Shown here: positions 1 to 3,984 of the stretch, piece after piece
How the letters are laid out: every line of letters begins with the position of its first letter
Numbering within the stretch: the stretch's first letter is position 1
Assembly: GCA_000435175.1 (NCBI GenBank)
Contig: FR880043.1
Location: forward strand, 1 to 7,066
Direction: 5' to 3'
Length of the DNA stretch: 7,066 nt
From: Clostridium sp. CAG:245
GTDB lineage: Bacteria; Bacillota; Clostridia; TANB77; CAG-508
The notes under the pieces: generated by a model
The model's input: only the letters and a program-made list of their open reading frames with translations
Database searches by the model: none
Told to the model about the DNA's origin: nothing
Translations under genes and position numbers: made by a program

Positions 1-222
1 GTGTTTCACTTTTCTAGGAAAAGCTGAACGCTAGAGACGAGAAATTTGAAATAAGAGGAAAAAATAAAAATGATAACAGAAAGCTATAAGAAGGCTCACG
101 CCTCGCATAGCGAATGGAATCCAGAAATATAACATGTAGAGAAGGTAGGAGGCGTTCTGAGTCTTGGCAAAGTCAAGAGCAGGCTCTATTACTGATAAGA
201 CTAGCTTGAAGCTAGTCTTTTT
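1..222 (+). ncRNA. Probable structured non-coding RNA, 3' portion, cut by window edge
   Basis: No reading frame here looks like a gene, but several helices can be drawn that are stronger than expected in such A/T-rich DNA. They are: hairpin CTTTTC/GAAAAG at 9-14 and 18-23; long-range pairing of 26-32 (GAACGCT) with 151-157 (GGCGTTC); a two-step hairpin with 83-87/107-111 (GCTAT/ATAGC) enclosing 92-95/100-103 (AGGC/GCCT); and hairpin 162-168/172-178 (TCTTGGC/GTCAAGA). TAGAG at 32-36 could also pair with CTCTA at 184-188, which would form a pseudoknot over the long-range helix. The segment ends in a perfect terminator. A dense structured region followed directly by its own terminator fits an independent small RNA. 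I do not recognise the family with certainty. It lacks the marks of tmRNA, SRP RNA, RNase P RNA or 6S RNA that I know. A raiA-motif RNA, common in Clostridia, is one untested candidate. A long structured 3' untranslated region of an upstream gene is the alternative. The 5' end may lie outside the window. Confidence 0.5.
197..222 (+). terminator. Rho-independent terminator of the 5' RNA
   Basis: A perfect 10-bp stem (AAGACTAGCT at 197-206 with AGCTAGTCTT at 210-219) closes a three-base loop, TGA, and runs into a T-rich tail at 218-222. This is a textbook intrinsic terminator on the plus strand. It separates the 5' RNA from the Fic gene, which has its own promoter about 80 bases further on. Confidence 0.85.
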
Positions 223-298
223 GTTTGACTTAAAATATTGCTTATTTGGAAATAATGCGACGGAAATTACATATACTATTTCTTTTATGGCAATAATA

Positions 299-329
299 TG
301 ATATAATATATAGAGCTTAAATAAAGGAG
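299..329 (+). promoter_or_regulatory. Extended -10 promoter and ribosome binding site of the Fic gene
   Basis: A perfect extended -10 box, TG-A-TATAAT, lies at 299-307. The hexamer 17 bases upstream (TTTCTT, 279-284) is a poor -35 match, which is tolerated when the TG extension is present. The Shine-Dalgarno AAAGGAG at 323-329 is 7 bases before the ATG at 337 and fixes that start. Two GGAAAT blocks 14 bases apart (248-253 and 262-267) sit upstream; they could be half-sites for a repressor such as the protein's own HTH domain, but this is only a suggestion. Confidence 0.6.
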
Positions 330-336
330 CTAGTTT

Positions 337-1272
337 ATGAAAGTTGGAAATAAAATAAAAGAATATAGAGAATTAAATAAAATGACTCAAAAAGATATTG
401 CTGAAATACTAAGAGTTGAACCAGCAACAATATCTAAGTATGAAGCAGGAACAATAGAGCCTAGTATAGAGTCATTAAAAAGGCTTGCGGAAACGTTTAA
501 TATAACTGTAGATGAATTAATAAAAGATGAAGAAAAATTTGATGTTTCTAAAATTAATGTATTAGAAGTGTTAAGAGAACAAAAAGAGATGGGCTTAAAG
601 GGAAATTTGTATCATAATACACAGATTATGTTCTCGTATAACACAAATCATATTGAGGGAAGTAAGCTGACTGAGGAACAAACAAGATATATTTTTGAGA
701 CTAACACTGTTTTATTTGAAGGAGGAACAGTTGCAAGTGTAGATGATATATTAGAAACTGCAAATCATTTTAAATTAGTTGATTATATGCTGGATATAGC
801 AGATCAAAACTTGACAGAGGATATAATCAAAAAATTCCATAAAATTTTAAAAGAAGGAACTATGGATAGTAGAAAAGAATGGTTTAATGTTGGAGATTAC
901 AAAAAATTAGCCAACGAAGCAGGAAACATGAAAACATCATCACCTAAGCAAACTCCAAAAGACATGCAAAAACTTATGGAATGGTATAATTCTTTACCAA
1001 AAGTAACAATAAAAGAGATAATAGAATTTCATGCTCGATTCGAGAAAATACATCCATTTCAAGATGGAAATGGTAGAGTCGGCAGAATAATTGCATTTAA
1101 AGAATGTTTGAAAAACAATATAATTCCATTTATTATTTTAGATAAAGACAAACTATATTACTATAGAGGACTAAAAGAATACCAAAATAAAACAGAAAAA
1201 GGATATTTGATTGATACTTGTTTAAATGCACAAGACGAATATACAAAAATGATAGAATATTATTTAAAATAA
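337..1272 (+). CDS. Fic-domain protein with N-terminal XRE helix-turn-helix
   Basis: A 311-residue protein. Residues about 6-62 form an XRE/Cro-type DNA-binding domain (recognition region around VEPATISKYEAG). Residues about 90-310 are a Fic domain with the complete catalytic motif HPFQDGNGRVGR at 239-250: H239 is the general base, D243 binds Mg2+, and the GNGR segment holds nucleotide phosphates. Fic enzymes usually transfer AMP from ATP to a hydroxyl side chain of a target protein. A self-inhibitory motif of the [S/T]xxxE[G/N] type, TNHIEG at 103-108, lies before the Fic core, as in class II Fic proteins whose glutamate (here E107) blocks productive ATP binding. The enzyme is therefore probably autoinhibited and needs no separate antitoxin; none is encoded beside it. 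GDYKKLANEAG (186-196) is in the position of the target-docking flap. The HTH suggests autoregulation or recruitment to DNA. Target and physiological role are unknown. The gene stands alone, with its own promoter. Confidence 0.9.
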   Translation: MKVGNKIKEYRELNKMTQKDIAEILRVEPATISKYEAGTIEPSIESLKRLAETFNITVDELIKDEEKFDVSKINVLEVLREQKEMGLKGNLYHNTQIMFSYNTNHIEGSKLTEEQTRYIFETNTVLFEGGTVASVDDILETANHFKLVDYMLDIADQNLTEDIIKKFHKILKEGTMDSRKEWFNVGDYKKLANEAGNMKTSSPKQTPKDMQKLMEWYNSLPKVTIKEIIEFHARFEKIHPFQDGNGRVGRIIAFKECLKNNIIPFIILDKDKLYYYRGLKEYQNKTEKGYLIDTCLNAQDEYTKMIEYYLK

Positions 1273-1279
1273 AAATAAA

Positions 1280-1312
1280 TTCGCCCAAGAGGGACGCCCC
1301 TTTTTGGGCGAA
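1280..1312. repeat. Interrupted palindrome, copy 1 of 3; terminator-like
   Basis: Starting eight bases after the Fic stop codon, TTCGCCC (1280-1286) pairs with GGGCGAA (1306-1312). The interior continues the helix: AAGAGGG (1287-1293) pairs with CCCTTTT (1298-1304), including one G-T wobble, around the loop ACGC with one bulged T at 1305. That makes about 14 bp in all. The flank on the plus side is A-rich, while the minus side reads TTTATTTTT, so a U-tract follows the hairpin only on minus-strand RNA. It could end transcripts from the SspH-like gene and cap Fic messages by structure alone. Copies 2 and 3 share the core. Confidence 0.7.
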
Positions 1313-1359
1313 AAATTAAGAACTAATTCAAATTTTAAAAATAAGATAAAACTTGCCTT

Positions 1360-1383
1360 TCGAGGAGCTCAAAAGAGCTTCGA
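1360..1383. other. Small hairpin in the Fic / SspH-like intergenic region
   Basis: TCGA and AGCTC (1360-1363, 1366-1370) pair with GAGCT and TCGA (1375-1379, 1380-1383) around an AAAA loop, with GG (1364-1365) bulged. This gives 9 bp. No T-run follows on either strand, so it is not a typical terminator. The rest of 1313-1469 is A/T-rich, with a weak ATGCA/TGCAT hairpin at 1431-1446 and nothing else I can name. Confidence 0.4.
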
Positions 1384-1469
1384 ATAAGAGCATTATATCA
1401 AATTTTTATAAATTTAAATTAGTTTTTATCATGCACTAAATTGCATAATTTCTTCGCCCCCGAATTGTC

Positions 1470-1643
1470 CTAATTTGCTTCATACAATTCTTTTATATAT
1501 AAATCCTTAGTGTCATTAGAACCAACAAATCCAACTGTTGCCTTGTTTCCGTGCACTTCTTGAATCCATACAGGCTGGTCATTGTAATAAATTTCTTTAA
1601 TGTCTTTATTCTTTAAAATCTCACAAACTCTTTTATTAGTCAT
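1470..1643 (-). CDS. H-type small acid-soluble spore protein (SspH-like)
   Basis: A 57-residue protein beginning MTNKRVCEIL. The start at 1643 is chosen over the ATG 45 bases upstream because it alone has a good Shine-Dalgarno (GGGAGG, complement of 1649-1654) at 5-base spacing, and because the product then matches the usual length of the family. Its layout resembles SspH proteins: an N-terminal KRxxEIL segment, a central PVWIQEV block (residues 24-30), then a variable loop and a conserved-looking YIKEL near the end (49-53). H-type SASPs are small proteins packed into the spore core during sporulation; in Bacillus their genes are read by forespore sigma factors. I see no clean forespore promoter upstream; a TATAAT lies on the minus strand at 1683-1678. 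The gene is monocistronic, convergent with the Fic gene and divergent from the kinase gene. The family call is made from remembered motifs, without alignment. Confidence 0.75.
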   Translation of the reverse strand: MTNKRVCEILKNKDIKEIYYNDQPVWIQEVHGNKATVGFVGSNDTKDLYIKELYEAN

Positions 1644-1702
1644 AAATTCCTCCCATAATTTAAAAAAATTTAATATAATTATATCCAAATTTGCATAAAA
1701 TA

Positions 1703-1743
1703 TGATACAATATAAAAATGAAGTACAATATTTTAAAGGAAGG
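1703..1743 (+). promoter_or_regulatory. Extended -10 promoter and displaced ribosome binding site of the nucleoside kinase
   Basis: TG-A-TACAAT at 1703-1711 is an extended -10 box with no recognisable -35. A strong Shine-Dalgarno, AAAGGAAGG, sits at 1735-1743, but the ATG at 1758 is 14 bases beyond its end, longer than the usual 5-9. An in-frame TGA at 1746-1748 rules out any earlier start in that frame, so the long spacing is real unless translation begins much further in. The promoter lies back to back with that of the SspH-like gene. Confidence 0.5.
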
Positions 1744-1757
1744 ATTGAAACAACAAG

Positions 1758-3362
1758 ATGAAGGTTATAGAAAAATACAAAAATGAGATAGAAAATGCTA
1801 CAAAAGAGGGAAGAAAGATTATTGCATGTATGTGCAACAATGAGGTTAAATCTTTAAATTATGAGGCAAACGAAATTGATAAGATTGAATTATTAGATAC
1901 GAGCTCAAAGGATGGACACAGAATTTATATAAGAGGAATTTTGTATATAATGGCAAAGGCTTTAAACGAAGTTTATCCAGAGGCTTTGCTTAGTGTAAAT
2001 TATCAGTTATCTAGTGCAATGTTTTGCAAAATTGATAACATGGAAATTACAGATGAAATGATCGCAAAGGTTAAAGCTAGAATGCAAGAGATAATTGATC
2101 AAAATTTAGAAATAAGAAAAGTTGTTATGACTAAAGAAGAAGCAGAAGAGTTTTATTCTAACGAGAAAACCTTGAGGGGAATTGTTCAAATTGATAATAC
2201 ACAAAAAGAGGGAGTGTCTCTATATTATTGTGAGGATTATTTCAATTATTTCTTTGGAGTAATGCCTGTAACAACAGCATATACAGACGTTTTTGATGTT
2301 ATTAAATATGGTGATGGTTTCTTAGTTAGATATCCATCTGCAGAAAAGCCAAATGAGCTTACAAATTATAAGAGCAACAAAAAGTTATTATCTACTTTGG
2401 AAGAGTATGAAGATATTCACAGAGTACTTCAAATAGATACTTTGTATAAATTAAATAAAGAAATTAAAGAAGGTAGAACTTCGAATGTTATACTACTTTC
2501 AGAAGCTTTACATGAGAAGAAAATGGCAAATATTGCAGATGATATTGCAAAAAGAAAAAATGTAAAAATGGTTTTAATAGCTGGTCCATCATCATCTGGA
2601 AAGACTACTTTTGCAAAGAGACTGGGTGTTGAACTAAGATTAAATGGCTTAAAACCAGTAACAATTTCGGTTGACAATTATTTTGTGGAAAGAGTAGATA
2701 ATCCAAAAGACGAAAATGGAGACTATGATTTTGAATGCTTAGAGGCAATAGATTTAGAGCTATTTAATAATCACATAAAAACATTATTAGATGGTGGAAC
2801 AATAGAGGTACCAACATTTGATTTTAAAGTTGGAACAAAACGTTATAATGGTGAAAAGATGCACCTTGCAGATGACGAAATTCTTGTAATAGAGGGTATC
2901 CATTGCTTAAATGATAAACTTACAAGTTCGATTCCAATGGAACAAAAATACAAGATTTACATAAGTGATTTAACAGTTTTAAATATAGATTATTGCAACA
3001 GAATATCTACAACAGATACAAGATTGATTAGAAGAATTGTTAGAGATAACAATTTTAGAGGATATAGCGCATTACACACATTAAGAACATGGGCAAGTGT
3101 TAATAGGGGAGAAAATAAAAATATATTCCCATACCAAGAAAATTGTGATGTTATGTTCAACTCTTCATTAATATATGAATTAAGTGTGTTGAAAAAACAA
3201 GCACTACCATTATTACAAGAAATAACAAATGCAGAACCAGAATATGCAGAAGCAAAGAGATTGGCAGAATTTTTAAAATATTTCGAAGAAGTTGATGAGG
3301 GGCTAATACCTCAAAACTCATTATTAAGAGAATTTGTTGGTGGAAGTATATTTGGTGACTAG
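1758..3362 (+). CDS. Nucleoside kinase (uridine kinase family) with TGS/tRNA-synthetase-like N-terminus
   Basis: A 534-residue protein. The C-terminal half (about 268-480) is a uridine kinase/phosphoribulokinase-type P-loop domain: Walker A GPSSSGKTT at 276-284, substrate-side SVDNYF at 304-309, a strand ending in VIEGIH at 377-382 in the Walker B region, and the lid segment RRIVRDNNFRG at 425-435. Such enzymes phosphorylate uridine or cytidine with NTP in pyrimidine salvage, in the cytosol. The N-terminal half resembles the region found before the catalytic core of threonyl-tRNA synthetase: the end of a TGS domain (about 20-48, VNNE-like MCNNEVKSLNY) and a second-additional-domain-like part (about 50-220, starting DGHRIYIRG). 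This fused form of about 550 residues is widespread in Clostridia; its true substrate is poorly established. The TGS part looks shortened, since the protein starts only about 20 residues before its last strand. It is transcribed alone or with the RNHCP gene 153 bases downstream, as no terminator is evident between them. Confidence 0.88.
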   Translation: MKVIEKYKNEIENATKEGRKIIACMCNNEVKSLNYEANEIDKIELLDTSSKDGHRIYIRGILYIMAKALNEVYPEALLSVNYQLSSAMFCKIDNMEITDEMIAKVKARMQEIIDQNLEIRKVVMTKEEAEEFYSNEKTLRGIVQIDNTQKEGVSLYYCEDYFNYFFGVMPVTTAYTDVFDVIKYGDGFLVRYPSAEKPNELTNYKSNKKLLSTLEEYEDIHRVLQIDTLYKLNKEIKEGRTSNVILLSEALHEKKMANIADDIAKRKNVKMVLIAGPSSSGKTTFAKRLGVELRLNGLKPVTISVDNYFVERVDNPKDENGDYDFECLEAIDLELFNNHIKTLLDGGTIEVPTFDFKVGTKRYNGEKMHLADDEILVIEGIHCLNDKLTSSIPMEQKYKIYISDLTVLNIDYCNRISTTDTRLIRRIVRDNNFRGYSALHTLRTWASVNRGENKNIFPYQENCDVMFNSSLIYELSVLKKQALPLLQEITNAEPEYAEAKRLAEFLKYFEEVDEGLIPQNSLLREFVGGSIFGD

Positions 3363-3515
3363 ATAAAATATTTACAATGTGCTTTTAAAATTAATGCTTT
3401 CTGCAATATGTTTAAGTCTAGATATTTGCTAACGCGAGTAGAAATATAAAAAGAAAATAAATGATAAGAACAGAAGAAAATAGAATATATAAAATTAATA
3501 AAGGATGGAATAAAA
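3363..3515 (+). other. Intergenic region between kinase and RNHCP gene
   Basis: This A/T-rich gap contains no convincing terminator hairpin and no clean sigma-A promoter (TATAAA at 3445-3450 has only a badly spaced TTGCTA at 3426-3431). The Shine-Dalgarno AAGGATGG (3501-3508) is 7 bases before the next ATG. Read-through from the kinase gene is therefore possible. Confidence 0.4.
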
Positions 3516-3830
3516 ATGGCTGGAAATTTTACAGAAATAGACGAAGAATTTACATGTGAAAATTGTGGAAAACATGTGCCAAAGTTAGGCTACTCATGCA
3601 GAAACCATTGTCCATATTGCTTGCATTCAAAACATGTAGACGTAAATCCGGGAGATAGGGCAGAAGAATGTCATGGAGATTTAGTTCCAGTAGGAGCTGA
3701 AATAGATAGTAAAAAAGGCTATGTAATAATTTTTAAATGTAAAAAATGTGGAAAATTGCGTAGAAACAAAGCAGCAGAAGACGACAACATGGATTTAATA
3801 ATAAAATTAACAGCAATGCATAATTATTAA
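3516..3830 (+). CDS. RNHCP domain-containing zinc-ribbon protein
   Basis: A 104-residue protein carrying the signature that names the RNHCP family: RNHCPYCLHSKHVD at 29-42. Its cysteines fall in CxxC pairs: C14/C17 (CENC), C32/C35 (CPYC) and C75/C78 (CKKC), plus C28 and C52. Spacing of this type points to one or two structural zinc sites in a zinc-ribbon fold. There is no signal peptide or membrane segment, so it is probably cytosolic. The family is widespread in Firmicutes and some other bacteria, and I know of no proven function; nucleic-acid or ribosome binding is only a guess from the zinc-ribbon look. The length fits a complete, stand-alone family member. The gene has a strong RBS and ends at a palindromic terminator. 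It is convergent with the U32 gene. Confidence 0.9.
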   Translation: MAGNFTEIDEEFTCENCGKHVPKLGYSCRNHCPYCLHSKHVDVNPGDRAEECHGDLVPVGAEIDSKKGYVIIFKCKKCGKLRRNKAAEDDNMDLIIKLTAMHNY

Positions 3831-3851
3831 AATTTATAATTATTTATAGAT

Positions 3852-3890
3852 AAACTCGCCCAATAGGGACGCCCCTTTTTGGGCGAGTTT
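3852..3890 (+). terminator. Palindromic terminator, copy 2 of the 39-nt repeat
   Basis: AAACTCGCCC (3852-3861) pairs perfectly with GGGCGAGTTT (3881-3890). Inside, AGGG (3865-3868) pairs with CCCT (3873-3876) around ACGC, with two further A-T pairs across a T-T mismatch. A run of Ts (3888-3892) follows on the plus strand, so it should end the RNHCP transcript; AAAC on the left gives a short U-tract for the minus strand too. The stem starts 22 bases after the RNHCP stop codon. Confidence 0.85.
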
Positions 3891-3947
3891 TTGTGAAATC
3901 TTGAACACATTTTTATTTCCGTCCTCAAAATATATCAAAATATAAAT

Positions 3948-3984
3948 TTCGCCCCAAAAGAGGCGTCCCTATTGGGCGAGTTTT
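3948..3984 (-). terminator. Palindromic terminator, copy 3 (inverted) after the U32 gene
   Basis: This is an inverted relative of copy 2: on the minus strand the first 22 bases, from 3983 inward, are identical to 3852-3873. The outer stem TCGCCC/GGGCGA (complement of 3979-3974 and 3954-3949) has one extra G in the 3' arm. The inner stem AGGG/CTCT keeps pairing through a G-U wobble. It overlaps the U32 stop codon and is followed on the minus strand by AATTTATATTTT, a moderate U-tract. Facing copies 2 and 3 thus insulate the convergent gene pair. Confidence 0.75.

Noticed and set aside
2..34. C-terminal end of an upstream gene (frame ending at the TAG at 32-34)
   Set aside because: It gives only about ten residues and overlaps the 9-23 hairpin and the 26-32 helix arm; it cannot be excluded but is not supportable.
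1452..1470. Possible degenerate fourth copy of the palindromic repeat (TTCGCCCCC followed by GAATTGTCC)
   Set aside because: Only one arm resembles the repeat, no complementary arm exists nearby, and it forms no stem; the likeness may be chance.
1643..1688. Upstream ATG at 1688 giving a 72-residue version of the SspH-like protein
   Set aside because: It lacks a Shine-Dalgarno, adds a 15-residue hydrophobic extension foreign to the family, and the downstream ATG at 1643 has a consensus RBS.
2429..2677. Antisense open frame inside the kinase gene
   Set aside because: It lies wholly within a well-supported P-loop kinase domain, with no RBS or family resemblance.
3461..3559. Short frame of 32 codons from ATG 3461 overlapping the RNHCP start
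   Set aside because: It has no Shine-Dalgarno, a Lys/Asn/Arg-rich low-complexity product, and overlaps the real gene out of frame.
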